Of a stretch of 64,000 nucleotides of DNA, positions 35,560 to 46,559 are shown one piece after another. The position numbers and the translations under genes were made by a program. Numbering within the stretch: position 1 is the first letter of the stretch; every line of letters starts with the position of its first letter. The stretch covers positions 39,201,215-39,265,214 of the forward strand of contig BTRK01000003.1 in assembly GCA_036245805.1 (NCBI GenBank). Direction: 5' to 3'. This stretch comes from Pristionchus mayeri. Its lineage: Eukaryota; Nematoda; Chromadorea; Rhabditida; Neodiplogasteridae. Below the pieces are notes generated by a model, which saw nothing but the letters and a program-made list of their open reading frames with translations, was not told where the DNA came from and did not search any database.

Positions 35560-36290
35560 CGAAGTGAACCGATACCTGAATTGGATGAAGGGTAGTTGGA
35601 GCGTGAATCTGGCTGATCCTTAGTTAGAGTGAATTGTGTTATACAGCAAATTTACAGATCTGTACGTCAGATCAAGATCGTCAGATCATTTCAGATCAAG
35701 ACACAGCGGTAAAGTGTGAAACTGAGGGAACTTGAGACCGTACCCCTCTCTCCTCTTCTTGCAGTTGCTGGACGTCAGAGAACGATGTGAATGACGTGGT
35801 AGGACTCCAAGCGGATGGAGAGAAGCTACTCTGTAAGAAGTCGGAGTAGAAAGATATAAATATTTGTATTCACTTACAATTCGGAGAAGTCAACGAATAC
35901 AACTGATGTGGGCGATGATCATGAAGTATATGTCATGGGGGGGACTGAAACCGGACAAGAAAGATTGTCCATTTCGTTTATCACCTAACGGACATTGAGA
36001 TCAATTGTTATCAGGAATGCTGCTCATAGTGCGGTTTACCAGATATGGCTGCGTGTCTTCTTCAAGTACGCGGAGGAGAGGAAACAACTGCCCTTGCCGT
36101 CCAATGGAGTGTCTTAGATGTTGTTTTTTATATGTTGTTTGCCATATTTAATCGGGAGAGGCAAATGAAAAAAAAGATTTATAGATCTGAAACGAACCAT
36201 ACAGTGATTGAGGTCTACTTCAAATGCCGATCTTTCGAGACATGCAAGAATCTTGAAACTCACTGGTCCTCAAATCTCTGCATGTTAATA
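35560..36290 (+). repeat. Modular repeat, F-G-A-B modules
   Basis: F near 35765 (GACGTGGTAGGACTCCAAGC), G near 35860, A near 36030 (ACCAGATATGGCTGCGTGTC) and B near 36250 (TTGAAACTCACTGGTCCTCA). The 87-aa frame at 36045 lies across A and B and has no homologous intact frame in other copies. Confidence 0.6.
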
Positions 36291-36295
36291 TTAAG

Positions 36296-37012
36296 AGAGA
36301 CTATCTGAGTAGATATGCACCCGCGCGCGCCAGAGCGCTGATGTTCAATATCTACCGTAATCTCTCGATAATCTATAACTTCAGCGCACTGGCGCGCGCG
36401 GATTCATATCGAAATTATATTGATGCTGAGAGATTTCCCTCAACGACTACTTTGTGTGGGCTAACTCTAGAACATTGTCCCTCTGATTATGTTGTGGGGT
36501 ACGGTAGCCCACTGGCTTCATCATGAACTGACTTTATTCAAGTTGATCGAGCTTATTCACAAAATTCTCGCAGTCTATTTTTAATTTCCGTTGTTTTCTC
36601 CTATTAGCTAGTGATCAGTTGGAGCTACACGATTCATAAATAAAAAGTGTTACTACCCAACCATCTGAACGAATTATTACCTTATTTTAACGAAGTTTAA
36701 GCAAAAAATGACGAATTTTCGATTTTTTACGAAGAGTTTAAATCCGCTTCTTATGAAACTTGGCACATACACTCACCATAATAGTGCGCATGTTTTGAGA
36801 TATCAGTCATTCCGAAATGACTAAATTCGAAAATTTGCGTTTTTGGACTGAAGTGCTGCGCACTTCTCAGCGCGCCAGCTAGAACATTAAACAAGCCACG
36901 CCTGAGCTATGCTCACCGAGTACTACACATATACGCATTTAGGGCAAATTCCATTTTTCCTACTTTGCCAAATTTCTTCACAAATATGTTCACTCACTCA
37001 GATAGTCTCTCA
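36296..37012. mobile_element. Foldback element with GAGAGACTATCTGAG terminus
   Basis: The left end GAGAGACTATCTGAGT is matched by ACTCAGATAGTCTCTC at the right. An inner hairpin of CGCGCGCGCC-type arms lies at 36311-36401. The right half is similar to the ends of the palindrome at 8667-10082 (CACCGAGTACTACACAT, TTTGCCAA). Confidence 0.7.
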
Positions 37013-37088
37013 TAAATAAATGTTTAATTATATAAAAATAATTTGGTTTTCAGCTCATCCACTTTCTGTACGCACTCTGGTCTATATA

Positions 37089-38175
37089 ACACACTATCCG
37101 AGATAATCGGAATAGACTTGGCACTGGCCGAAAATTCGAATTCCTGCTAACTTCACCAGTAGGTCGGCCTCCAGGAGGGAAACCGACGAGCATCGTCAGA
37201 ATGTCGATCCGCATCCGCGCGGGCGGGGCGCGGAATTTGAAAAATTAACTACGGTAGCTTCGAAATTTTAAAAGCGACTCCTATGACTGCGGCGATAGGG
37301 GCGCTGCATCCCTTGACAAATTCTAAGACTTTTTTATTCCGGAGAGTTTGTCGATCAGATTCCATCTAACGCCTGAAATCGATAATTCCACTTTTAGTTC
37401 GTACATGAAAGCAGTTCTCCAGAAATTTTTCAAGAACTCCCCTAAATATAATTGGTGATCTAGCTTCTGCTTGACTCGATACATTCTCACGTAAAATAGC
37501 GCGATTCAACAAGACGCGTAAGTTGGTCAAAATGAATTTTGAATGAATTATGGTGTAATTTTTGGGTTACGGTATGCGAGTGCGAAGTTAGGGCGACATT
37601 TCCCAACAGGTGTTAAATGGTCTGAAAATCAATTTGAAGCTATCCTACACCAATTGGGAAAAGTCGTCCAACTTGTGCACTCACCTACAGTAACCCAAAA
37701 ATTACACCATAATTCATTTTGACCAACTTACGCGTCTAGTTGAATCGCGCTGTTCTACGGGAGTAGGTATCGATTCAAGCAGAAGCTAGATCACCAATAA
37801 TATTTAGGGGAGTTCTTGAAAAATTTCTGGGGAACTGCTTTCATGTACGAAACAAAAGTGGAATTAGCGATTTCCGGCCTTAGATGGAATCTGATCGAAA
37901 AACTCCTCTCCGAAGTAAAAAAGTCTTAGAATTTGTCAAGGAATGCAGCGCCTCTACCGCCGCAGTGATTGGAGTCGATATACAAATTTCGAAGCTACCG
38001 TAGTTAATTTTTCGATATCCGCGCCCGCGGCCGCGCGGATGCGGATCGCAAATCTGGCGATGCTCGTCGATTTCCCTCGTGGAGGCCGACCAATTGGCGA
38101 CGTTAGTAGGAATTAGAATTTTCGGCCAGTGACAAGTCGCTGAAGAAATATGTTGATTCTCTCAGATAGTCTGTT
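37089..38175. mobile_element. 1.1-kb palindromic element, AGACTATCTGAG family (copy 2)
   Basis: Reverse-complementary arms of about 540 bp meet near 37630. The termini are ACACACTATCCGAG and CTCAGATAGTCTGTTGT. It is nearly identical to 59451-60541 in inverted orientation and related to 13250-14357. The arms contain ATCCGCATCCGCGCGGG and TACGGTAGC blocks. Non-coding. Confidence 0.9.
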
Positions 38176-38263
38176 GTATGAGCGTTCACCAAATAATCGA
38201 TCGAGGATGATTCGCTGATTATGCTATAATAGTTTTCATTTTTTTTAGATTTTGGTGTATCTA

Positions 38264-38361
38264 TTGGGGTGTCCGGAAATGTCCCAAAATATATAGTTGA
38301 GATTTGAGAACTAGCGAGTTTCAGGGTTCACACATTTGTCGTAAGATCGATATTTGAATTA
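38264..38361 (+). mobile_element. Extra mariner terminus plus 82 bp transduced flank
   Basis: TA at 38262-38263 is followed by a 16-nt mariner terminus (38264-38279) and then by 38280-38361, which is the reverse complement of 21731-21812 with one visible mismatch. That is the native right flank of the dead mariner at 20517-21730. The intact mariner follows directly at 38362. Confidence 0.9.
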
Positions 38362-39603
38362 TTGGGGTGTCCGGAAAGTTCGTATAATGCTTCGGAAAAA
38401 AGTCTGTTCGCGATCAAATGCAGTGATTGCGCAATCTGTTTGTCAACAATGTATTGCATCATTCTGACGTTGAGTAGTGAGAGGATTTAATCAGTCTCCT
38501 AGTTGCTACATTGATTCTTGTGATGGACTCCCATCTCTACCTCCGAGCAGTTTTACTTCATTACTACCGTCTTGGCCGATCCGTGAAGGAGGCCCACTCT
38601 GCCCTGGCCCAGTCGGAAGGAGCTGACGCCCCCTCCATACCCTTCTGCTATAAGTGGTTCTCCCGCTTCAAGAAAGGAGAGTTTGGTCTCGATGATCAAC
38701 CCCGCTTTGGACGCCCTCCCTCCCTCGATCAGCCTCACGTTCTCCGCACACTGAAACGCAAGCCCATGGCCAGTGTGCGTGAGTTGAAGAAGGATACTGG
38801 TACTCCCAGATCAACGGTGTCCGATATCCTCCATCGATCTGGGAAGAAGCCGAAACTCCCACAAGTGATTCCCCATGACCTCTCCCCCGAACAGCTGAAA
38901 AATCGTGTTCAAGTCTGTCGGGAATTACTCCATCGTAGATCCAATCTTCGATGGGTCAATTCCATCATCGCTACAGATGAGAAGTGGATCACGTACGATA
39001 ACCCTGTGAGAAGACTGCAATGGGTGGATGCAGATGAGAAGCCCACGCCCGTCCCGAAGAAGGAAGAGCACGGAAAGAAGGAACTCCTCTGCTTCTTCTT
39101 CTCAGTGCTCGGTCCCATCTACTGGGAGATCCTCGCCCCTGGCACCAGCATCAATGCCGACCTCTTCTCTGAACAACTGGAAGATGTCGCGATCAGAGTC
39201 CCTCCCAGACTCCTGAACCAGGGCAAAATTCTTCTTCTGATGGACAATGCTCGCCCACATCGAGCGAAGATGACCCAGAAGAAAATGGACGAGCTGAAGA
39301 TCGAGAGGATTCCCCATCCACCGTATTCCCCGGATCTCTCCCCATGCGACTACCACTGCTTCCGCTCTCTCTCTGACTTCTGCAAAGGAAAGAAGTTCAA
39401 GAATCGAGATGAAGTTGTGAGGGCTTTCGTGAACTGGGCGGTCTCGAAGAAACCCGCATTCTGGAAGAGAGGAATCGAGACCCTGCCCAATCGCTGGAGG
39501 GAGGTAGTGAGAAAGAAGGGGGCATACATTGATCACTGAGAATTGTAAAGCATTGAATAAAAAATAAAAACAAAAAATTATACGAACTTTCCGGACACCC
39601 CAA
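38362..39603 (+). mobile_element. mariner-family transposon with intact transposase
   Basis: 1242 bp with terminal inverted repeats beginning TTGGGGTGTCCGGAAAGTTC. The right end abuts TA (39604-39605); the matching outer TA is at 38262-38263, so the inserted unit is 38264-39603 including the transduced flank. It is the only element here with a complete open transposase, so it may be recently active. Confidence 0.95.
38523..39539 (+). CDS. mariner transposase, intact, 338 aa
   Basis: It catalyses cut-and-paste transposition at TA sites. The start is the first true ATG (38523); an in-frame TTG lies 12 nt upstream. The N-terminal third holds two helix-turn-helix regions (GRSVKEAHSALAQ and SVRELKKDTGTPRSTVSDIL) and the linker motif VIPHDLS, the counterpart of WVPHEL in other mariners. 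The catalytic triad is D152 (IIATDEKW), D241 (LLLMDNARPH) and D276 (YSPDLSPCDYH). The last two are separated by 34 residues, giving D,D34D, diagnostic of mariner. The length matches the usual 340-350 residues. No stop or frameshift. A dead relative is at 20582-21569. Confidence 0.97.
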   Translation: MDSHLYLRAVLLHYYRLGRSVKEAHSALAQSEGADAPSIPFCYKWFSRFKKGEFGLDDQPRFGRPPSLDQPHVLRTLKRKPMASVRELKKDTGTPRSTVSDILHRSGKKPKLPQVIPHDLSPEQLKNRVQVCRELLHRRSNLRWVNSIIATDEKWITYDNPVRRLQWVDADEKPTPVPKKEEHGKKELLCFFFSVLGPIYWEILAPGTSINADLFSEQLEDVAIRVPPRLLNQGKILLLMDNARPHRAKMTQKKMDELKIERIPHPPYSPDLSPCDYHCFRSLSDFCKGKKFKNRDEVVRAFVNWAVSKKPAFWKRGIETLPNRWREVVRKKGAYIDH

Positions 39604-39849
39604 TATCTTAGGTATAATACAATAAATTTGTGTAAACTTTGCTCTCTTCAGGAGTGAACTAAAATATAGTAATAAGTTCACTGTTTTAATTATTCAATAC
39701 ACGATCTTTTGCGCATTGTTCTTCTCGCGTGAGATAATGAAGGAGTAGGAGGAGGAGGATAACGTCAGTCTCGATTTAACGATGATACGATGCTCAAAAG
39801 TGATTTCTCGCGAACCCTATCATAAGAATCAGGCCAAATGAAAATAAGT

Positions 39850-40830
39850 AGCCAGGTAGAAGAGGGTTTCATCCGATCATCATCACTTGGGGTTCTCCTA
39901 GGAAAACGATAAGTGTACGCATACGAGAAGGGTACAGTTTTGTGTTTTCGCCCTAAGATGTTCAGATTTCATCGCAACATTATCTCATTTGATTACCCTG
40001 ATGTGAGCACAAAAGTTTTCTTATACATCTTAACATGTGAAGAGTGTTAATTATTTGATTCTATTGCGAGCGGCATCGAATCTACAAGTGACCTTTTTGG
40101 AAAAAAATATGAATTTTATTGTAGTTCTCCATCTCTCTTTATTCAAGGATAAGTCGTAGGGAAGGAAAAAATGGTTCGATTAGAACAGGGAAATCAATCG
40201 ATTAAGGGAAGAATCAAGTATTGGTTAGTTTTGAATCTTTGAGACGCGATATGTGATTTAGAATGGTATTTTGATTTTGGAAAACACTTCTTCCCAAGAT
40301 TAGTCATATGAAGAAAGAACAATTATGTTGCATATGAGAAGGAAGCAAGGCACGAGTGCATCTGGCTTTTTCATAATTTAATATTTTAGTACGTAGAACA
40401 CGCAGAACCACCGACATCCAATATGTCTTTGACCAATGTAGGAAGTGTGCAGCCAGAAATATACTGGTTACCTAGATTGGCAATTTCAAGTGTGCTGTTT
40501 TTCTCGCGCTATTTTGCTTGTTAATGTGTTGTGAATCTCAGAAAATCCTTCCATTATTATCTTCCAGGTGGTGAACATCACATTGGGACAATGGACTACG
40601 TGGCGAGAGTTCAGGCGAAGGGAGAGAAGCTTCTCTCTCTCAGGAGGGAAGTTGATACGTGAGAATGCAAGGTGATAGGGGAAGATGCAGCAGAGGAGTA
40701 TAAATAGTGGTACCCTCTTCGGAGACGTGTGGCAACGACCTTTACATTGATTATGAAGTACGATGATCGGTAGGGAGGAACGGACTGAAAGAGGAGAGCA
40801 GATAGTGTGTGAACGTATTCATAATCAGGC
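39850..40830 (+). repeat. Modular repeat, D1, J, E, F, G modules
   Basis: D1 near 39855, J near 40170 with an RLEQGNQ-type peptide remnant, E near 40440 (GGAAGTGTGCAGCCAGAAAT), F near 40565 and G near 40720. No intact coding region. Confidence 0.6.
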
Positions 40831-40850
40831 AAATCTTGTTTACATATATT

Positions 40851-42083
40851 AGGTTGGTCGGAAAGTCTTTGTCACTTTTTCAAAACATTATTTCTTTGAG
40901 GAAACAGTAGCATGATTTCAATTATACATGCCTTCATTATTGACAATATGTGCCCAACATTCCTTCAGTTTATGGACTCCCTCCCTGTAGAACCCTTCTG
41001 GGCGCGAAGCAAAGTATTGCTTGTGTTCAACCTCGATACTTCCACGGGAATTGAAGACCCTACCTCGAATGGCATGGGCCAGGTCTGCGAAAATACATTA
41101 ATCGGACGGGGCCAAGTCAGGAAAATACGGGGGGTGAGGGCTAACCATCCATCAATATCCATCCAATTTCTGCTGGACTTGATTTGAGACCTGGGGACGG
41201 CGGTCATTTTGCTGATTATACACTTTCTTGTCCTTCAGCCTTGAACGATCGACTTCCAACTTAAAATTATGCAGTTATGTGACGCACTTGGCCCCAGTGA
41301 TTTCAATACGCTCAGGGAGTACAGTCGAGTAGATCACGCCATCCACTCCCCACCACATTGTCAGCTTGTTTTTCTTGGGGTGCAGGCCAAGTTTGGGGAC
41401 ACCCTGTGGAGTCTCTCCTTCTCCAACCCGCTGGGCTCTCCTGCGGTTGTTATCATAGAGGACCAACTTCTCATTCCCCGTTATGAGCCGTTGCGGCCAT
41501 CGATCCCCACCTCGGAGAATGAGGAGAGTATTGGAATCATCGACTCGACGGGCATGGCTGGCTTGGATCAGATCATGGGGAATGGATCGACCGATAAATT
41601 ACCTCATTCCAAGATATCTCAAGCCTTCTCTGACGGTGGTATAGTGGACTCTAAGTGCACTAGTTATTTCACGGGCATTTGAAATGGATCCGTTTCAACG
41701 GCTTTCGTCAAAGTCTCAAAATGTATCAAACGCGGTATCCCATTCATTGAGGGAAAAGTCGTCTTCTTCGTATCCATGGATCCAATTCCTGAAGGTATTG
41801 CAGAGGGGACATGTGCGCGATAAACATTCTTCCAGAGGGTCTATGAAACCTTCATCGTGGTGTGAGATATAGAAATGAAAAGCAAAACATGACGGAAGTG
41901 GATGGCACTTGGGACATACATAGTTCCTCTGCTTAAGCCTTACTGATGGGAAGGGTATGGGGAGTTGTTTACCATAATGGCCCATCACTGTTTGTTATTC
42001 ACTAGGAACGAGGGAACGCCAAAGTACATTTGCGACGAGCAGTGTTAACACAAAACCATAGACAAAGACTTTCCGACCAACCT
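40851..42083 (-). mobile_element. Second mariner-like element, decayed
   Basis: The terminal inverted repeats read AGGTTGGTCGGAAAGTCTTT at the left and their complement at the right. The minus strand reads fragments of a mariner transposase C-terminus near 40920-41020 (FASRPEGFYREG, HKLKECWAHIV). The remainder is broken across frames (80-, 63- and 90-aa minus-strand pieces). The 137-aa plus-strand frame at 41269 is antisense to this pseudogene and should not be annotated. Confidence 0.8.
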
Positions 42084-42620
42084 GATATTATTTCCATGCG
42101 AGGCCTACCTTCTAGGTAGTGTGTGAACGTAAGCTTGATCAGCTAAATTCTACTTATTTCGGATATTCAGCATTTTCAAACGAAAAGTATTTTTTTAATT
42201 GATCGTCCAGGCAGAATCGAATCAAAATCCTGCAGTATACGATGGAAATTTGGAACGTTTTTGGCTGTCATTTGATTGAAATATATACTTTTTTTAAAGT
42301 TCCTCCTATGAAAGTAAGGATTTACTGTCGAAAATTAAAAATCGCGATCTTACGATAATTGTCTGAACCTGGAAACTCGATGGTGCTCAAACCTCAACAT
42401 ACCGGGGCTACGAGCGCGTTGTTTAGCCATGGTGTACGAAATGGTTGAGAAACCAGATAAAGATATCAAAACGATTGTTTTCATCTGCTTCTGCTGCTAC
42501 ATTGACTGCAGAAGCATCAGCCGGAGACGTGGTCGTAGCTCCGCCCCCATGGTGACAAGATATCGAGAAACACTGGCGAAGTTTCAGCATCCAACTCTCG
42601 CCTAAGGGATGGTAGGATAA

Positions 42621-43744
42621 TCAAATCAAATCAAATCAAATTTATTCAAGCATCAGGTCACGGGCCTGTTGAATCATGCAATCGTTCCACTTATCGGGGT
42701 ATCTTCTGCTTTTGTCGGCCCAGTTAACTCCCAAGTGGCGCACAAGTTCGTCTCGCCACCTCATTTTGGGCCTTCCGATCGGTCTTTCTCTGTCCCAAGG
42801 TGTCCATTGAGCTAATCGCTGCGTCCATCTTTCATCATTAAACAAAGCTATCCTTCTCGCCCATTTCCATTTCCTTTGCATTGCTCTTACTCGAACATCT
42901 TGAAGGGGCACTTTGTTTGAGAGCCAGTCATTGGTTTTTCTGTCCATCCTCGTTACGTTTGCCATTTTTCTCATCATCGAGCGTTGAGCTACTATCAACC
43001 TTGATCTTATTTTCTTCGTAGTGCTCCATACTTCACAGCCGTACAAGAGCGCAGGTTCAATACACATTCGATAGACTCTTGCTTTTAATCCCATTGCAAC
43101 GCATTTGTTTGTAAGAAAATCGTGAAAACGGTTAAACGCTTTCCAACCGCTTCCGATCCTCCTGTTTATTTCTAGCAGAAGAATATTGTCGAATGATAAG
43201 CGGACGCCAAGGTAAATGAAACTGTTCACGTAAATCAATTGATCTTGATCTATGAACAATGGCGTTTGATTTCTATTTGACATGGCGACAGTTTTCTTCT
43301 TATTGATCGTTAATCCGACTTTTGCACTTTCCTTCACTAGTTCATCCATCATTCGCGATATTTCTTTTGGGTTGTGGGAAATTAAAACAATATCGTCTGC
43401 ATACCGTAAGTGGTTCATTTTCTTTCCATCTATGCTGATTCCATAATTCGACCAGTCAAGTTCACGGAAGACACTCTCCAATACACAATTGAATAAGTGT
43501 GGGGATAGGGGGTCTCCTTGACGGACACCTCTGCCCACTTCGATTGGAACTTTGCTTCTTCCTACTTTCACGAAAACTTCAGCACGATCATATACATCTC
43601 TCATTGTATTGACGATTTTTGAATGAACACCTTGTTGACAAAGGGCACTCCACACGCCACTAAACTCCACAGAATCGAACGCTTTTGCGAAGTCTATAAA
43701 GACGAGATAGAGCGGGAAGTCGTATTCAGTGGAGCGACAGATCA
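42621..43744 (-). mobile_element. 5'-truncated RTE-like non-LTR retrotransposon with 12-bp target duplication
   Basis: ATGGTAGGATAA occurs on both sides (42609-42620 and 43745-43756). The 3' end, at the low-coordinate side, carries a short tandem TTTGA-type tail, as expected of RTE-type elements. The 5' end is cut within the reverse transcriptase, typical of incomplete target-primed reverse transcription. Confidence 0.93.
42642..43744 (-). CDS. Reverse transcriptase, C-terminal part (5'-truncated RTE-like LINE)
   Basis: An uninterrupted frame of about 367 codons ends at 42642. It shows reverse transcriptase motifs in order: YLVFIDFAKAFDSVE (motif A with catalytic Asp), GVRQGDPLSPHLFN (motif B) and MNHLRYADDIVLIS (motif C, YADD). 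The thumb follows, then a C-terminal region with WARRIAL and RPIGRPKMRWRDEL, common to RTE-type and related LINEs. The endonuclease domain and the upstream RT fingers are missing because the insert is truncated. The reading enters from host sequence, whose first possible start is GTG at 43772, so no native start exists. The intact frame implies a young insertion. It is not expected to be autonomous. Confidence 0.93.
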
Positions 43745-44285
43745 ATGGTAGGATAACTGCAATAAATTTCACTCATGTTCAGTGTCAGAATCAGGCAAAT
43801 AGAATAGAAATTGTCTGGGAGAAATTGGTTCCATTCCATCATCATCACGTGTGGTTCTCCTAAAAAACGCTCACTGCATTCAGCGTAGAACAACAAAAAT
43901 GCGAGAAGAGGGGACAGTCTGATGTATTTTTGCCCTGCAAAGTTCTGGTTTCATCTATTCATTACGTTAACTGACTATTTGATGGAAACACTGCACATTG
44001 AGTTCGTAGAACAATCAAACAAATATAATGGGAACATCTTTTTTTTAGATTTTAATTTGAACAATCCCTACTGAGTGCTTCTCCACACCGATTTACCTTT
44101 AAAGGAGTGCTCCGGAGAATGTTCAGCCACCCATAGCGATAGTGTGGATATTGACGAGGCCACTCACCCGATCATGAATCACTTTATCCGCACAGACGAC
44201 TCTGAGGCTATTTAATTACTAATTATTTAATTTATCCGCACAGACGACTCTGAGGCTATTTAATTAAAAAAAAAATTGAGGCTAA

Positions 44286-44764
44286 CAAGGGAGACCCAAA
44301 AGTCACCGGAGACCAATCCGAAATTTGTCTATCCAGGGTGATACATACGGCCCTAGAGTATGTCCTCCCACTTTCGGAAGTTTTCCGATAGACCTACTAA
44401 GGGGTGAAATTTGATGTCGTAGAAATCGAGCGATTTTGTGTAGGCGCGATCACAGAATGGTGTCCAGGTTTCGCTCTCTGCCCATCCGAATAGGTAAGGT
44501 GCTAGGCATGAGAACCATCTACCCTGGGTTCGATTCCCCATCTGTGCATTCTGTTTGCACATTTTTTTCTCGATGAGACCACGATCACACGAAAACAACG
44601 TCAAACAAATGAAAATCGCTCGATTTCTACGACATCAAATTTCACCTCTTAGTAGGTCTATCGGAAAACTTCCGAAAGTGGGAGGACATACTCTAGGGCC
44701 GTATGTATCACCCTGGATAGACAAACTTCGGATTCGTCTCCGGTGACTTTTGGGTCTCCCTTGT
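44286..44764. mobile_element. Palindromic element with tRNA-like core, nested in TTAA element
   Basis: The arms of about 150 bp start CAAGGGAGACCCAAAAGTCA and end in the complement, with TAA on both sides. The sibling element at 56244 shows the uninterrupted sequence. Between the arms lies the tRNA-like stretch at about 44483-44550. Confidence 0.85.
44483..44550 (+). tRNA. tRNA-like remnant, not a functional gene
   Basis: B-box GGTTCGATTCC and an A-box-like CCGAATAGGTAAGG at roughly normal spacing. The 5' and 3' acceptor sequences do not pair, so this is a pseudo-tRNA or captured pol III promoter. Confidence 0.45.
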
Positions 44765-45089
44765 AAGTTCATTGATAGCGCAGGGTAGTGGCTTGTTCAT
44801 GTATGTTTCAATTGCTTTTCTTATTTCTCGCCTCTTTTTTTCGGGGTAAATTAGCTACAGTTTCCCATTGAGAGCGCAGAATTTTCGTGGTGGGACTCCC
44901 TAACATTCATTCCCAGGAGCACCCCTTTAATCGGTCTAATCTTTAATCTTTAATTTCTTCTCGTCGCTGCAAGATTTTTTACCTTTAATCTCTAATAATA
45001 ATAATATATTCTCTAATGTCATTGCACGATATGTTCGCTCATGTTTCCATGTAGTCGACATCACTCCACTAGTCGCCCATTCAGAGTGA

Positions 45090-45300
45090 GATAGGGCGTG
45101 AATCATGCAGGTATACTGCAATCAAACAGGCTCTCCGCTTTCTCGTTTCACCATTCACTCTTCCATCGTCCAGCGACCAGCAAGACGCATCCCTCGCTGT
45201 ATTTTACGGCGGTTTTCAGGAATACTGATTCCGAAAGCCCAAAGTGTTACAGGATAGTCACGAATGACAATCCAAAATTCCACATGCTCTCCTAGCTCTG
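45090..45300 (+). repeat. Degenerate K module
   Basis: TTTCTCGTTTCACCATTCAC and CTCGCTGTATTT blocks match the K modules near 15.5, 47.0 and 52.6 kb. Confidence 0.5.
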
Positions 45301-45468
45301 TTTGACTGGTGAGTGCGTGCAAAATAAAGAAGCTATCTCCAGTCGTCCATCTTCTCTTCCTTCACGCTCCGTGAGAAAACAACTCTAGAAACGGCAGATA
45401 TTGATTCTGAGGTTTCATACAGCTCAAATTATGGATGCATCAATCAAGTTTTTTGTGCATTGATAAAA

Positions 45469-45639
45469 TCTATACCTATATATAAAGCGCACTGTCCGTC
45501 TGTCCGTCTGTCCGGAAACGATTACGAAATTGGGAGGGAGAGAGATCGCGCGTCAACAAGTTTCGAAATGAGTGATTGCGAAACCTGGATACTCCGCTAG
45601 GACGGGGGCCCCGCCGAAGGCGGGGGGCAGCCGGACTAG
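45469..45639 (+). mobile_element. Non-autonomous Helitron, 171 bp
   Basis: It begins TCTATACCTATATATAAAGC and ends CTAG after a GC-rich hairpin (GCCCCGCC, GAA, GGCGGGG at about 45608-45626). It sits between host A and T with no target duplication. These are the hallmarks of Helitrons. A GTCCGTCTGTCCGTCTGTCC microrepeat follows the 5' end. Confidence 0.85.
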
Positions 45640-45945
45640 TGATGAATAAAATATTTGTCTCACGCAGTACAAACATCACAATAATTCCTAGATTTTATCA
45701 ATTGGTTTGCATCAAGACCGGATCGTGAATTGAAGGCACCCCTTCAGACAAAATTAAAGAAGTCCTTGAAACGCGTACCCAATAGGATGATCGATCTTGC
45801 ATTGGAATTTTTGGAATGCCGGGCCTTCAAGAATTATTCAACATAGTTCAAACCTCACTTGATAATACTGTAAAACGTGAAATCACAGTTAAATGTCGCT
45901 GACCTGATGTAATTATAATTATTCGCTTTCTGCGTAAATTAAATC

Positions 45946-46109
45946 GGCGCTTCTTGGATAATTAGCCCACCCCCCCCCCCTTCCTCCCCTACCCGCTCAT
46001 TAATAGGTCTCATTCCTTGATTTTCGGTCGCACAACCCCTTTGTGATGGGGAGGGAATGAGAAATAATAGGGGAGGGGAGGGGGATGGGCCAAATATCCA
46101 AGAAGTGCC
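45946..46109. mobile_element. 164-bp inverted-repeat element with perfect 8-bp target duplication
   Basis: ATTAAATC flanks both sides (45938-45945, 46110-46117). The termini are GGCGCTTCTTGGATA and its near-complement. The interior contains a C11 run and a complementary G-rich tract. The superfamily is not certain; an 8-bp duplication with GG termini could be Merlin-like or other. Confidence 0.8.
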
Positions 46110-46199
46110 ATTAAATCAGTTCATGTAACCAAGATAAGACTACTTTTCCATAATTCGATATGTCCATCTGTTTTACTTCTAGCCATCAACCCCTCATAT

Positions 46200-46548
46200 T
46201 AGGGCGGCAAGAACGGATCACGGGTCGACCTTTTGACCATCTAAAACGGGTCAGATACGGGTCGGTAGATGACCCGCCGGATTCGGGTCGAAACGGGTCA
46301 AGCGTGAGAGTTAGAAAGGAAGAGGAAGAGCGAGAGATCATGTTGAACGGAGAGAGCGCAGAGAGGCGAGTCTCTCGGCGCTCTCTCCATTTATCGCACT
46401 CTCTCGCTCTTGCTCTTCCTTTCGAGAGGGAGTGAGAGCCGCTTCTACCCGAAATTACATGTCAGAAACGGGTCAGGGTCACAAAATCGGGTGACCCGGC
46501 GGAATCGTAAATAGTGCGGGTCACTCGTGATCCGTTCTTGCCGCCCTA
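46200..46548. mobile_element. 349-bp hAT-like palindromic element with perfect 8-bp target duplication
   Basis: CCTCATAT lies at 46192-46199 and 46549-46556. The termini TAGGGCGGCAAGAACGGATC and the complement are followed inside by ACGGGTC repeats and GAGAGCGCAGAG arms. The 91-aa frame at 46160 reads through the element and is not a gene. Confidence 0.9.
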
Positions 46549-46559
46549 CCTCATATGTC

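Larger units (their letters stand above)
42350..44060 (+). repeat. Modular repeat unit B-C-H-D1-D2, split by a retroelement
   Basis: B near 42360, C near 42420-42560 (GGAGACGTGGTCGTAGCTCC), H at 42565-42620, resuming at 43745, D1 near 43820 and D2 near 43940. The H module was the target site of the RTE-like insertion at 42621-43744. Confidence 0.7.
44099..44930. mobile_element. TTAA-flanked element, AGGAGTGCTCCGG family, with nested insert
   Basis: TTAA lies at 44099-44102 and 44927-44930. The termini are AGGAGTGCTCCGGAGAATGT and ACATTCATTCCCAGGAGCAC. It matches 56244-56549 on both sides of an insert at 44286-44764. A 38-bp block (ATCCGCACAGACGACTCTGA...) is duplicated in tandem just before the insert. 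Confidence 0.9.

Noticed and set aside
38511..38522. Upstream TTG start giving a 342-aa transposase
   Set aside because: TTG is not a normal eukaryotic start; the ATG at 38523 gives a full-length 338-aa mariner transposase.
41269..41682. 137-aa plus-strand open frame
   Set aside because: Antisense to a decayed mariner transposase on the minus strand.
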